This document shows positions 43,286 through 52,070 of a stretch of 64,000 nt of DNA, one piece after another; within the stretch, counting starts at the first letter, position 1; every line of letters begins with the position of its first letter. Where the stretch lies: NCBI RefSeq assembly GCF_035918235.1, contig NZ_CP109485.1:186001-250000 (forward strand), written 5' to 3'. Source of the stretch: Streptomyces sp. NBC_01445 (GTDB lineage: Bacteria; Actinomycetota; Actinomycetes; Streptomycetales; Streptomycetaceae). A model generated the notes under the pieces. It saw only the letters and a program-made list of their open reading frames with translations, did no database searches and was not told the DNA's origin. The translations under genes were made by a program, and so were the position numbers.

Positions 43286-44494
43286 TCAGGTGAGCGGGGC
43301 CGCCTTCGCGTTCCAGTCGATGTGGTGGTCGAACTGCCAGGCCATCTTCTCCGGGTTGATCAGCTTCATGGCCGCCGGCATCACGAGGTCGCGCAGTACG
43401 CGGCCGACCGGGCCCGCGGTCTTGTTGCTGTTCGTGCGGGCGCCGAGTTTGATGATGCGTTCGACGCGGGGGCGGCGCAGTTGTTCGTACGCCCGGAAAG
43501 CCTGGTCGTAGGGCAGGTCCCTGAGGCAGCGCGCCAGTTCAACGGCGCTTTCGGTGGCGATGGAGGCGCCCTGACCGGAGCTGGACGAGGCGGCGTGGGC
43601 CGCGTCGCCGATCAGGGTCATGTGGCCGCGGGCCCAGGTCGGGACCCTTGGCATGTTCTCCATCGGGCCGGTGGTGAGGAGCTGGCTGGGGTCGGTACGG
43701 CTGATCATCTCGAGGGCGGGGGTGCGGTCGTCGGCGAAGGCGGTCTGCAGGGTACGCATCCACTCCTTCGCACCGATCGCCTGGGCCTCGGCGACTGTCA
43801 TCGGGAGGGCGTGGGGCAGGTTCACGAACCACATCGCCGAGGAGTCGTCGAAGACCTGGTAGCCGAAGAAGGCGCGCTTGCCGAAGCACATGTACATGAC
43901 GCCGTTGGTGGAGGGAAGTCCGGATTGGTGCATCCGGGCTCCGAAGCAGACCAGGCCGGCGTAGTTCGGCTGTGGCGCGAGCGGGTCGATGAGGGGGCGG
44001 ACCGTGGAGCGGATGCCGTCGGCGCCGATCAGGATGTCGGCGCTGGCCTGCGTACCGTCCGCGAAGTGTGCGGTGACGCCGGAGTCGGTGTCCGTCGTGC
44101 CGGTCAGCCGCTTGCCGTGGTGGATGGGTACCGAGCGGCGCTCCGCCTCGTCGTAGATCGCACGGTAGAGATCGGCGCGCCAGGCGAATTGCAGCGACGG
44201 GAGGCGGGAGGGCGGGGCGAACTGTGCGAGGTGCTTGCCCGTCCAGCTCCGCAGACCCATGGCGGTGACCGGTGTACCGATGGCGCGGACGAGGTCGCCC
44301 GCGCCGATCGCGTCGAGGGCGTTCTGGCCGTTCGGGGCGATGGTCATGGCTCCTCCGGCCCCGTCGGCCGTGGAGTCGTACGCCTCGTAGACGGCGGCCT
44401 CGATACCTGCGTGGTGGAGGGCCATCGCGGCGACGGGGCCCGCGATACCGCCGCCGATGATGAGCGCTGTGCGGGCTTTGCTCGTGCGGGTCAT
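43286..44494 (-). CDS. FAD-dependent monooxygenase (PF01494 type)
   Basis: 402 residues of the p-hydroxybenzoate-hydroxylase fold. GxGxxG FAD motif: TALIIGGGIAGPVAAMALHH (about 8-30). The DG motif is ADILIGADGIRSTVRPLIDP; the GD motif is GHMTLIGDAAHAASSSSGQG. Expected to hydroxylate or oxidise a small aromatic or tetracycline-like compound with NAD(P)H and O2. The ATG overlaps the stop of the upstream 156-aa gene (ATGA). A divergent PadR regulator controls the pair, pointing to an inducible detoxification unit. Confidence 0.92.
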   Translation of the reverse strand: MTRTSKARTALIIGGGIAGPVAAMALHHAGIEAAVYEAYDSTADGAGGAMTIAPNGQNALDAIGAGDLVRAIGTPVTAMGLRSWTGKHLAQFAPPSRLPSLQFAWRADLYRAIYDEAERRSVPIHHGKRLTGTTDTDSGVTAHFADGTQASADILIGADGIRSTVRPLIDPLAPQPNYAGLVCFGARMHQSGLPSTNGVMYMCFGKRAFFGYQVFDDSSAMWFVNLPHALPMTVAEAQAIGAKEWMRTLQTAFADDRTPALEMISRTDPSQLLTTGPMENMPRVPTWARGHMTLIGDAAHAASSSSGQGASIATESAVELARCLRDLPYDQAFRAYEQLRRPRVERIIKLGARTNSNKTAGPVGRVLRDLVMPAAMKLINPEKMAWQFDHHIDWNAKAAPLT

Positions 44495-44958
44495 GACTGG
44501 TGCCCCCTGGTCGGGTCGTCGATCGTCGGTACGCCGCCGGTCTTGTTGGCGCGGCCCACATCCTGGACGTATGCGCGGGAAAACATCGCCGACAGGATCG
44601 CGATGCCACCGCGGTGGATGCGGATCTCGCTGTTCGTCGCAGAACCGGACAGATGGATACGGCGGCCGGTCTCTTTGTCGCCGGTGGACGAGGACTGGGG
44701 CCGGGAGTCCTTGATCTTGCCGCGGGCGGTCCACCTCAGGTTCCAGTGGTCAATGGCGGTGCTGTCGTCGACGAGCAGCTTGACCATGGCCCGGTCCATG
44801 TCGACGTGAATCTCGATGTCGCCGGGGAGGCCGGGGGAACGAAGGTCGAGGACAGCGGCCCCGTGGCGGGCCTTGACCGAGAAGCGGCTGGCCGCGGTCC
44901 AGCTTCCCAGGTGCTTGACGAGGTCGTGGTCGCAGTGGATGCGCTCGGTGAGGGACAT
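44491..44958 (-). CDS. Monooxygenase partner protein, unknown function
   Basis: 155 residues: MSLTERIHCDHDLVKHLGSW, then FSVKARHGAAVLDLRSPGLP, DIEIHVDMDRAMVKLLVDDS and RIHLSGSATNSEIRIHRGGI. It is beta-rich, reminiscent of short immunoglobulin-like or adhesin-type domains ("DUF1707-end" type), with no catalytic motif. The ATG at 44958 has AGAGGAACC upstream. It is co-translated with the monooxygenase and first in the operon. Family not recognised. Confidence 0.8.
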   Translation of the reverse strand: MSLTERIHCDHDLVKHLGSWTAASRFSVKARHGAAVLDLRSPGLPGDIEIHVDMDRAMVKLLVDDSTAIDHWNLRWTARGKIKDSRPQSSSTGDKETGRRIHLSGSATNSEIRIHRGGIAILSAMFSRAYVQDVGRANKTGGVPTIDDPTRGHQS

Positions 44959-45013
44959 CTCGGTGGTTCCTCTCTGGATGGGGTTGCGCCGACCATTTGA
45001 TAGTTGCACTGAA

Positions 45014-45034
45014 ACTAGTATCACGTCAACTAGT
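45014..45034. promoter_or_regulatory. Candidate PadR operator (paired ACTAGT)
   Basis: Two ACTAGT palindromes 9 bp apart (15-bp centre spacing) lie in the 100-bp gap between the divergent monooxygenase operon and the PadR gene. Confidence 0.5.
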
Positions 45035-45058
45035 TCGTCTGAGGCTAGAGTGGAGTCC

Positions 45059-45673
45059 ATGAGTTCATCTGCTCCCCGTAGCTCGCCCCTCGCCCTGACC
45101 GTCCTGGCCCTGCTGCACTACCAGCCGCTGCACCCATACGGCATCCAGCGCCTGGTCAAGGACTGGGGCAAAGAACAGGTCGTCAACGTCAGGCAGCGTG
45201 CGAGCCTCTACCGCACGATCGAGCGACTCAATGACGACGGACTGATCGCGGTCCGCGAGACAGAGCGCGATCAGCAATACCCCGAGCGGACCGTGTACGA
45301 AGTCACTGACACGGGGCGCGAGACCGCCCGCGCCTGGCTGGAAGAGATGCTCTCCGCACCCAGACAGGAATTCCCGGAGTTCCCGGCCGCCCTGTCAAAT
45401 CTGCTGCTGCTCACGCCGGAAGAGATGGCGAACGTACTGGAGCTGCGAGCCGGCGCACTCACGGAGAAGCTCGACGGACTGGAAGCGGCCATGGCCGCAG
45501 AGGCGGACCGGGGGCTGCCGCGCATCACCCGCCTGGAGACCGAGTACCTGCGAGCCGTAACGGCCGCGGAGCTGGAGTGGGTGCGCACGGTGGTCGGAGA
45601 CCTGCGAGCCGGCGGGCTCACGTGGTCGAAGGACCAGCTCGACGCCCTCGCGGCGGGGCCGATGCATCAGTGA
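45059..45673 (+). CDS. PadR-family regulator
   Basis: 204 residues. The winged helix reads LALTVLALLHYQPLHPYGIQ, then ASLYRTIERLNDDGLIAV with the wing RTVYEVTDTGRETAR. A C-terminal Vir_AcrR_like part (EFPAALSNLLLLTPEEMANV) follows. GGAG lies just before the ATG at 45059. It is divergent from the monooxygenase pair and probably represses it until a substrate binds. Confidence 0.93.
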   Translation: MSSSAPRSSPLALTVLALLHYQPLHPYGIQRLVKDWGKEQVVNVRQRASLYRTIERLNDDGLIAVRETERDQQYPERTVYEVTDTGRETARAWLEEMLSAPRQEFPEFPAALSNLLLLTPEEMANVLELRAGALTEKLDGLEAAMAAEADRGLPRITRLETEYLRAVTAAELEWVRTVVGDLRAGGLTWSKDQLDALAAGPMHQ

Positions 45674-45733
45674 GCCCGCCCCCGGAGGTCCCGGGGACGG
45701 CCCGAAGCGTTGCGCTCTCGCGGGGTCAAACGG

Positions 45734-45876
45734 GTCCTCCGCACGGTTGCCGGGAGGACGCCGCGACGCTCCGCGTCGGAACCACCAGACTCGCTTCACC
45801 ACCGGGCTGAAGCCCGATGCACTGCGAATGAATTCCGGTAGCGCCAAGTGAACGACATACAAGCCCCTTCCGGGGC
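45734..45876 (+). other. Hairpin-rich non-coding block, IS605-end/omega-RNA-like
   Basis: Four stem-loops follow one another: 45734-45759 (GTCCTCC/GGAGGAC, 12-nt loop), 45764-45778 (CGACGC/GCGTCG), 45803-45816 (CGGGCT/AGCCCG) and 45863-45876 (GCCCC/GGGGC). The DNA between, with GAATGAATTCC, resembles right ends of IS200/IS605 elements as I remember them. No TnpA or TnpB gene is present. It could be a solo element end that still encodes a structured RNA. Confidence 0.4.
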
Positions 45877-46031
45877 GGAGCATGACGCGAACAGCCACAA
45901 TCCGCCCGCCTCCTGATCAGCGCCAAGGGGGCGACAGGTGCCGCTGTTCACCCGAAATCCTGAGGACTGGCTCATATGGCCTGTGCGAGGGTGGATTGCC
46001 CAATTCGGTTGGATTGTTGGGAGGCTGGCGC

Positions 46032-46541
46032 GTGTTGGTGAACGAGGTCCGGTGGGTGGAGGCGTGGCCGCCGCCGACGACCGCTGAAGTCCGGCAGGTG
46101 TACGGGATCGTCTTCGAATCCGTCAGCGGAGCGGTGGTCGTGCAGGACGACGGGGGCCGGTACAACCTCCCCGGCGGCACACCCGAACCCGAGGACTCGG
46201 GCGATCTGCTCGCGACCCTCCGCCGAGAGGTGCATGAGGAGAGCCAGCTCGCCCTCGCCGACTGGGCACCGGTGGGCTACCAGCTGGTGAGCGAGGACGG
46301 ACGGGCCCCGTACGTCCAGGTCCGCTACGCCGCGCTGTTGGAGAAGGCCGACCCGATCGCGCCGGACCCATGCACAGGCCGGGCCTATGGGCGGATGCTG
46401 GTGTCACCGGTGGACGCTGCCGAGCTGCTGGGGTGGGGCGAACGGGGCGCGGCCCAGCTTGCGGCTGCCGCCCGTGTCGCTGCCGAGCGGTGGGGCCTGA
46501 CGGTCGCTGCGGCAGGAACGGCGCGGCAGGATCTGGTCTAG
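46032..46541 (+). CDS. NUDIX hydrolase
   Basis: 169 residues. The NUDIX box is LPGGTPEPEDSGDLLATLRR-EVHEESQLALADW: Gly, Glu, Arg-Glu and Glu-Glu are in place, and the usual Gly after EE is Ser. Such enzymes hydrolyse nucleoside diphosphate-linked compounds. The GTG at 46032 follows GGGAGG with 7-nt spacing. It stands alone after the hairpin block. Substrate unknown. Confidence 0.88.
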   Translation: MLVNEVRWVEAWPPPTTAEVRQVYGIVFESVSGAVVVQDDGGRYNLPGGTPEPEDSGDLLATLRREVHEESQLALADWAPVGYQLVSEDGRAPYVQVRYAALLEKADPIAPDPCTGRAYGRMLVSPVDAAELLGWGERGAAQLAAAARVAAERWGLTVAAAGTARQDLV

Positions 46542-46621
46542 TCGCGCGGCTGTGTACGCCAGCGCCACCACCGTGGCTCGGCCTGGGTCAGCGTGCATGG
46601 CGTGGTCATCCCGCCGCCGGC

Positions 46622-46810
46622 CTACGCCGGTACCTCGGCGTGCAGGATGTTCGCGAACTTCTCCAGGCCGACGGATTTGGACGCCTTGACCAAAACCACG
46701 TCTCCGCTCTTGAGCAGGCGGTTCAGGAGCGGTAGCAGTACGTCGGGGTCGTCGGCCGACTCGATGCGCAGCGGTGAGGCGGGGCGGGCGGCGTCGGCGA
46801 GCGCGGTCAT
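46622..46810 (-). pseudogene. MurF-like ligase, C-terminal fragment
   Basis: DPDVLLPLLNRLLKSGDVVL followed by VKASKSVGLEKFANIL is the very end of the Mur ligase C-terminal domain, as in MurF (GDVVLVKASR...GLE). The ATP-binding and substrate domains are missing, so this is a relic of an extra copy. Confidence 0.7.
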
Positions 46811-46892
46811 CTCATCGGTGGTGCCGAGGCAGCGGCGGGCGGCAGGGCGCAGCCGGCCGGGTCAAGGTCAGTAAGCCGCCCCGTGACCCAGC

Positions 46893-47777
46893 TCAGCCCG
46901 ACAGAACGTCCTCAAGTTCCACCAGCTCCTGCGTGTTCAGCGTGAGCTCAACGGCGCTGGCGGAGTCGGTGATGGAGGCCGGGCGGCTGGCTCCCGGTAC
47001 CGGGATCACTGCCGGGGAGCAGGCGAGCAGCCAGGCCAGGGCGATCTGCTGTGGGCTGACGCCGCGTTCGGCAGCGATGCGGTGGAAGGCTGTGCCGATG
47101 GAGGTGGGGCCGGAGGGGCCGTCAAGGGAACTGCGGGAGATTCCGCCGAGTGGGCTCCAGGGCAGGAAGGCCAGCCCCAGCTGTTCACTCAGCTGCAGCT
47201 CGAGCTCGCTGTCGCGGACAGCGGGCGAGTACTGGTTTTGTACGGAGACGAGCCCGTTGCCGAGGATCTGATGTGCCTGGCGGATCTGGGCGGTGGTGAC
47301 GTTGGAGATGCCGGCGGCGCGGATTGTGCCGGCGTCGAGAAGCTCGCGCAGCGCGCCGACGGATTCCGCCCAGGGCACGGTCGGGTCCGGTTTGTGCAGC
47401 TGGTACAGGCCGATCGCGTCGACGCCCAGGCGCTTGGCGGAGGCTTCAGCGGCTTGCTTGAGGTGGGCGGGGGTGGCGGTGACGGTCCAGCTGCCGTCGC
47501 CGGGGCGGCCGCGGCCGCCCTTGGTAGCCACCAGGACATTGGAGGTGTCGCCGCCGTAGCGGGCCAGGGCGCGGGCGATCAGCATCTCGTTGTGGCCCGC
47601 CTCGTCGGCGTGCCAGTGGTAGCTGTCGGCGGTGTCGATAAGGGTGACACCGGCGTCGAGGGCGGCGTGGACGGTGGCGATGGCCCGCGTCTCGTCCGGG
47701 CGGTGCTCGATGGACAGCGGCATGGCGCCCAGGCCGATGGCGCTGACGGTGGTGTGGGCGATGGTGCGGTACTGCAT
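46893..47777 (-). CDS. Aldo/keto reductase
   Basis: 294 residues, TIM-barrel aldo/keto reductase. The catalytic tetrad region is TLIDTADSYHWHADEAGHNE (Asp, Tyr), VLVATKGGRG (Lys) and LYQLHKPDPTVPWAE (His). The NADPH-binding end is AWLLACSPAVIPVPGASRPA. AAGGAAC is 8 nt before the ATG. It follows an epimerase gene by 11 bp in the same direction, so they form an operon, with a divergent LysR gene beyond. Likely reduces a sugar-like or aromatic aldehyde. Substrate unknown. Confidence 0.93.
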   Translation of the reverse strand: MQYRTIAHTTVSAIGLGAMPLSIEHRPDETRAIATVHAALDAGVTLIDTADSYHWHADEAGHNEMLIARALARYGGDTSNVLVATKGGRGRPGDGSWTVTATPAHLKQAAEASAKRLGVDAIGLYQLHKPDPTVPWAESVGALRELLDAGTIRAAGISNVTTAQIRQAHQILGNGLVSVQNQYSPAVRDSELELQLSEQLGLAFLPWSPLGGISRSSLDGPSGPTSIGTAFHRIAAERGVSPQQIALAWLLACSPAVIPVPGASRPASITDSASAVELTLNTQELVELEDVLSG

Positions 47778-47788
47778 GGCCTTGTTCC

Positions 47789-48727
47789 TTAATCGGTGGG
47801 AGCGGCGGACATGGCGAGGGCTTCGGCGACGGCGCCGGGCAGCCAGTCGGTGGTGCGGGAGAAGGAGAAGCCCAGCACCTTCGCGCGGGCGTTGCTCATG
47901 GCGTAGTGGCGGTCGAAGGAGAACGGCGAAGCCTCCTCGCCCGCTGGGACGGTCCGGTAGACGGCCTCCCGGCCGGCCTGCGTGGCGACGATCTCGGCGA
48001 GGTCGTGCACATCGAGCGGGCCGTCGGAGCAGGCGTTAACCGGGCCGGTGAAGTCGGCTGCGGTCGCCCACAACAGCAGGTCCGCCAGCTCCTCGTAGTG
48101 GATGAAGACCGTGGGCAGCGCCTTCGCGTGCACAGTGATCTCTTCGCCCTGGGTCATGCGCCCGGCATAGTGCGCCAGCCTGCCGGTGAATTCCTGCGCG
48201 CCGCCCCCGAGCACATGGGCGCTGCGCACAGTGGCGAAGGCAAAGCTGCTGGCGTGGGCGAAGACGGCCTCGGCCTGCCGCTTGCCCTCGGCGTAGTGCG
48301 CCTCCAGGTAGGCGTCGTCGTGCCAGGGCAGGTCCATGGCCACCTGCCAGGTGGTCGGGTCCACGCTCTCCTCTGACACGGGCGTCCCCGAGGGCACGGC
48401 CGGCAGGGCGGCGGTCGCGGGGTCGTAGACCTCGATCGTGGAGGTCATGACGTAGCGCCGGGTGCGGCCGGCAAAGGCGCGGGCGGCGATAGCGGCCTGT
48501 ACTGGGGTGTAGCAGACCTGGTCCACCACGACGTCGAAGGTGCGGGCGTCGAGCGCGGCCGTCAGTGCGGCCTCGTCGTTGCGGTCGACGACGAGGTGCT
48601 CGACGCCGGCCGGCGGCGGGGTGGAGCCGCGGTTGATCACAGTGACCTGGTGGCCCGCCGCCTGCAGGCGCTCTACCAGGATCTTTCCGAAGTACCGGCT
48701 TCCGCCGATGACGCAGATCTTTTGCAT
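47789..48727 (-). CDS. NAD-dependent epimerase/dehydratase family protein
   Basis: 312 residues. The Rossmann motif is QKICVIGGSRYFGKILVERL (GGxxxxG) at the start, with an Arg for cofactor binding in VINRGS. The YxxxK motif is degenerate (HYAEGKRQAE). This is an extended-SDR atypical group seen in actinomycetes next to LysR genes. I chose the ATG at 48727; one at 48754 is possible. First gene of the epimerase/reductase pair, 70 bp from the divergent LysR start. Confidence 0.9.
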   Translation of the reverse strand: MQKICVIGGSRYFGKILVERLQAAGHQVTVINRGSTPPPAGVEHLVVDRNDEAALTAALDARTFDVVVDQVCYTPVQAAIAARAFAGRTRRYVMTSTIEVYDPATAALPAVPSGTPVSEESVDPTTWQVAMDLPWHDDAYLEAHYAEGKRQAEAVFAHASSFAFATVRSAHVLGGGAQEFTGRLAHYAGRMTQGEEITVHAKALPTVFIHYEELADLLLWATAADFTGPVNACSDGPLDVHDLAEIVATQAGREAVYRTVPAGEEASPFSFDRHYAMSNARAKVLGFSFSRTTDWLPGAVAEALAMSAAPTD

Positions 48728-48797
48728 GCCCCCATCCTGGAGACCTATCGTCATCAGCAGAAGTCCTGGCTTACTGGGTACGTATTAAGGAAAACTG

Positions 48798-49706
48798 TTG
48801 ATCGATGTGCAGCGGCTCCGCGTCCTGCGGGCGGTGGCGAAGCACGGCAGCTTCAACCAGGCGGCCGCGGCTCTCCGCCTCACCCCCTCGGCCGTCTCCC
48901 AGCAGGTGGCTGCCCTGGAACGCAGCCTCGGTGCCCAGGTCGTCGCGCGCAGCACCCGAGGCGTCACCCTCACACAGGCCGGCCAGATCATGGTCGGCGC
49001 CGCCGAATCCGTCGCCGCGGAGCTCGAACATGCACAACAGCAGATCGTCGAGCTCAGCACTGGCCGCACCCAGCTCGCCGTCGCCACTTTCACCAGCGGC
49101 GGCAGGCTCCTGCTGCCCGCCGCTCTCACCCAGCTCATGACAGCCCATCCCCGCACCGTTCTCCACGTCAGGGAGGGCGAACCCGAGGACACCCTTCCAC
49201 TCGTCCGTCAAGGCGCCGTGGACCTCGCCCTCGCCTACCACTTCGACGGCCCGCTCCCCGTCGGACCGGGCCCCAGCTCCAGCCTCGAGTGGACGCCGCT
49301 CCTGGAAGACCCCCTGCACGTCGTCCTGCCGCAGGGGCACCGACTCGCCAACCACGACGCGCTCGACCTCGCCGATCTGGCAGCCGAACCCTGGGTGCTC
49401 GGCTGCCTGAAGACCGAGGCATACCTGCGCCGCATCGCCGAGCACGCCGGCTTCGATCCGGAAATCCGCGGGACCACCACCGACTACTTCTTCGCCCGCT
49501 CCCTCGTCGCCGCAGGCCTGGGAATCTCCCTGATCCCCTCTATCGCACTCGCCCCCGAGATCCCGGGTCTAAGCACCCTCCCGATCAAGTCGCCGGGCCC
49601 GATCCGGCACATCGGCGTCGCCACAATCAGCGGCCGTGACCGGCCCCACGTCACGACGTTCATTCACGCTCTTCGCGAGCAAGCGATTCAGCACAACGGG
49701 AATTGA
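48798..49706 (+). CDS. LysR-family regulator
   Basis: 302 residues. The HTH is DVQRLRVLRAVAKHGSFNQA and PSAVSQQVAALERSLGAQVV; the effector domain has LAVATFTSGGRLLLPAALTQ. The TTG start at 48798 with AAGGAAA 6-7 nt upstream gives the standard family N-terminus; a GTG at 48807 would cut it. It faces the epimerase/reductase operon and probably controls it. Confidence 0.92.
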   Translation: MIDVQRLRVLRAVAKHGSFNQAAAALRLTPSAVSQQVAALERSLGAQVVARSTRGVTLTQAGQIMVGAAESVAAELEHAQQQIVELSTGRTQLAVATFTSGGRLLLPAALTQLMTAHPRTVLHVREGEPEDTLPLVRQGAVDLALAYHFDGPLPVGPGPSSSLEWTPLLEDPLHVVLPQGHRLANHDALDLADLAAEPWVLGCLKTEAYLRRIAEHAGFDPEIRGTTTDYFFARSLVAAGLGISLIPSIALAPEIPGLSTLPIKSPGPIRHIGVATISGRDRPHVTTFIHALREQAIQHNGN

Positions 49707-49830
49707 TCCGCCACGGGTCCGCCGAACGCCGACGGGGCGGCGTTTCATTGTCGTCCTTGAAGGCCGGACAGCCCCGCGCCGGCCCGCCGGGACGGAGTAG
49801 GGCCCAAGGACACGGCGCGCGGAGGCCATC

Positions 49831-50232
49831 ATGCTGACCAGCCACAGCGTCGACGGCGACGCCCTGCACGTGACGCTGCACAACTCCCGGGCCGCGGCCG
49901 CCGTTGAGATCGAGGCCCTCGTCCACACCCACCGGCCCCGCCGCGTCACCGTCCAGGTCATTGCAGGGGAAACGACGCCCACCACGCTCAGCGTCGTCGT
50001 CCGCGCCCATCGCATGTGCAAGAGCCTCGGCATCCCCCTCAGCCCGACCGGAGCCACCACGGCGGCACAACGCCTTTCACCGCCAACACCGCCTAGACAC
50101 CGGTCTCGCGTGGTAACCCCCACGAGCCACCAGCCGTTGAACCCACGTGACCACAACGGCAGTGCGACTCGCCCCCACGATCGGCACACAGCAACACAGC
50201 GGCGAAGAACCGGTTCCCCGCTCCGCACTTGA
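49831..50232 (+). CDS. Small STAS-like protein
   Basis: Up to 133 residues. MLTSHSVDGDALHVTLHNSR, then EIEALVHTHRPRRVTVQVIA and TLSVVVRAHRMCKSLGIPLS, resembles the small STAS/anti-sigma-antagonist-like proteins widespread in Streptomyces. The last ~40 residues look unnatural and overlap the next gene's start, so a frameshift or extended C-terminus is likely. The true end may be near 50095. Function unknown. Confidence 0.55.
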   Translation: MLTSHSVDGDALHVTLHNSRAAAAVEIEALVHTHRPRRVTVQVIAGETTPTTLSVVVRAHRMCKSLGIPLSPTGATTAAQRLSPPTPPRHRSRVVTPTSHQPLNPRDHNGSATRPHDRHTATQRRRTGSPLRT

Positions 50233-50347
50233 GCCGATCTACACCCAGCTCGCCCGGCAGTGGGAGACCGACGGCCGCCTCGTCCCCGGCCGACCGGATG
50301 AGCAATGGACGCGACTCACCCGCCGGTGTCCCTGGCCCGGTCGCTGA
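50147..50347 (+). CDS. Short conserved protein, paralogue of 56955-57134
   Basis: 66 residues from GTG: an N-terminal variable part, then LEPIYTQLARQWETDGRLVP, RPDEQWTRLTRRCPWPGR. The second half matches the protein at 56955-57134 (PIFAALAARWQAQGRVVPGQ, VDREWAKLADSCPWPSS). Two copies with shared VTT- start indicate a real family. Function unknown. Confidence 0.65.
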   Translation: MTTTAVRLAPTIGTQQHSGEEPVPRSALEPIYTQLARQWETDGRLVPGRPDEQWTRLTRRCPWPGR

Positions 50348-51106
50348 CCCCCACGCACACACAGCGCCACATGTCCCTGAACGGCGGGCACCCGAGGCCG
50401 GCACGGCGGCCGGTGAGGATCGGCGTTGCCCACAGTGAGCCCTACCCGGTCACTGCCACCTGGGACTTCCCGCATCCCCGGCGTCTTCGGGAGGGGGCGC
50501 CTTGCGGGAGGCCCGGGGGAAGCCGTCCCGCAAGGCGCTCGTGGCCCGCACCCGAGGCGGATGGGAGTACAAACCCCCGGCCACGGCCGTCACCCACACC
50601 GCGGCGAGGGCAGAGCCCGCGGCGACGGCCAGTCTCGCGGCCCGGCCCACCCGCCAGCGGCGCGACGCAGCCACCCTTGACCCAGATGGCCGCCTCTTTC
50701 GCTGCTGCCCAGATCCCGTTGGTCCCATGATGCGACGCCGTTTGACTGTTCCGGGCGGCACCGCCCGCAAAGCGACCGAGCAGGAGAGTCGACCATCAGC
50801 CAGTACGCATCCAGCAGCGCGGCCGGAACAGCAGGATCCAAGACGCCGTCACCCTTCTCGCCTTGCCCCATGCCCGGGCAACGAGCCCAGCACGGCAGAG
50901 AAACGGCCGCGGGCCGTTTGGGAGCAGGGGCTGCGGACGAGGACGTCCGGGGCGAGAAGGCCGCCCTCGAACTGGGCGTCACCGGGGACAGGTCACGTCT
51001 TGAAAGTGTCCCTTGAAGTGCCCGCACCCGGCGGCGGGAGTCTTCAGCCGGCCTGGCCTGCAGTCTGATCTGCTGGCGGCGTCTGAGGAGAGCCACCTCC
51101 TGATCG
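50348..51106. other. No convincing gene in 760 bp
   Basis: Several open frames exist (for example 50502-51068 on the plus strand), but residue composition is Arg/Pro/Ala-biased and no motif appears. Probably decayed DNA. Confidence 0.45.
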
Positions 51107-51442
51107 CTAAGGCTTGGTCGAGCGCGAGCCGTACGCAGGCCCGAACACCACGAGCAGCACCAGGTCTTCGGCCACTTCTGTGAATCGATGTTCTTCACCT
51201 GCCGGCACGAAGATCACCGTCCCGGGACTCACCTCGTCCGTTCGGCCTGGTGTTTCGATCTTGGCGCGTCCGGCTGTGACGACATAGATCTCATCCTCGG
51301 TGTGCGGGCTCTGGGCATCACGCCCGCCGACCGGGATGCAGTACGTTCCCACCGACAGATCCGACGTCCGTAGCTGCTCGATCCAGTCATGGCCCGCTTC
51401 GCCGGGGTGCGTCCACACGCCTGCACCCTTGATGATCTCCAT
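51107..51442 (-). CDS. Cupin-domain protein
   Basis: 111 residues, single cupin barrel. Motif 1 is QSPHTEDEIYVVTAGRAKIE (with HxxxDE), motif 2 is PGTVIFVPAGEEHRFTEV. Both metal-ligand His residues are present. Cupins of this size are metal-dependent isomerases, dioxygenases or sensor domains. TAGGGT lies 6 nt before the ATG without SD, so the mRNA is probably leaderless. Confidence 0.9.
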   Translation of the reverse strand: MEIIKGAGVWTHPGEAGHDWIEQLRTSDLSVGTYCIPVGGRDAQSPHTEDEIYVVTAGRAKIETPGRTDEVSPGTVIFVPAGEEHRFTEVAEDLVLLVVFGPAYGSRSTKP

Positions 51443-51448
51443 GACGGG

Positions 51449-51454
51449 ACCCTA
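51449..51454 (-). promoter_or_regulatory. -10 element of the cupin gene
   Basis: TAGGGT; a TTGCGC hexamer lies 16 bp upstream as possible -35. Confidence 0.45.
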
Positions 51455-52031
51455 ACGCTGAGCCCGGGGAGCGCAACACCCGTGATCCTGTGACGAGCTC
51501 TATGGGGACCGCTGTCCGAGAACTTCGGGGCGCCTCAACTTCACCCGTCTCGACGACATGGTCCGCAACCTGATGAGCCCGCGGCGACGGGTTCTTCTTG
51601 CTGATACCTGTGCTGCGTCCTGGCCGGCGGGCCCGGCGACACCGGCAAGAGTCCAGGCGACACAAAGCCGTCGCACTCCCCGTCGGCCCCGGCGAGCCAA
51701 CACCGGTAAACCTCCACGCACATGACGAAAGGCCCCGTCATTTCCGACGGGGCCTGCTGCTGTCCAGGCGACGACGCGCGGGCCGGGAACGGCGAATACG
51801 CGGATCACGGCGCCGATGACGACGCCAGGGTTGCGTGCGGCGATGGCACGGGCGAGGAACGGCTGGGTGATGGGCCTCGGCTTCGGGATGGTGGACGGAT
51901 TCGACGTCAACGAGGTGATCGAAGCGGCATGAGCTGCACCCCGTTTCGTGGAGTCCCCGGCCTGCCCCGGATCCCGTGTCGTACGGTCTGACGTCGCGGT
52001 CGCCCACCGTCCGCAACGGATCTCACCGAAC
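51455..52031. other. Gene-poor stretch with one hairpin
   Basis: No gene recognised. A plus-strand frame ending at 51932 (FGMVDGFDVNEVIEAA) might be the end of a lost small gene. Confidence 0.35.
51731..51754. terminator. Strong hairpin
   Basis: A perfect 9-bp stem (GGCCCCGTC with its complement) with a 6-nt loop. On the minus strand it is followed by TTTCGTC. Which gene it terminates is unclear. Confidence 0.6.
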
Positions 52032-52047
52032 CCGGCGGTGCCGCCGG
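52032..52047 (-). terminator. Hairpin after the desaturase gene
   Basis: CCGGCGG and CCGCCGG with a 2-nt loop, 24 bp downstream of the desaturase stop. Weak but in the right place. Confidence 0.4.
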
Positions 52048-52070
52048 TACGGCTGAACCAATACCGGGAA

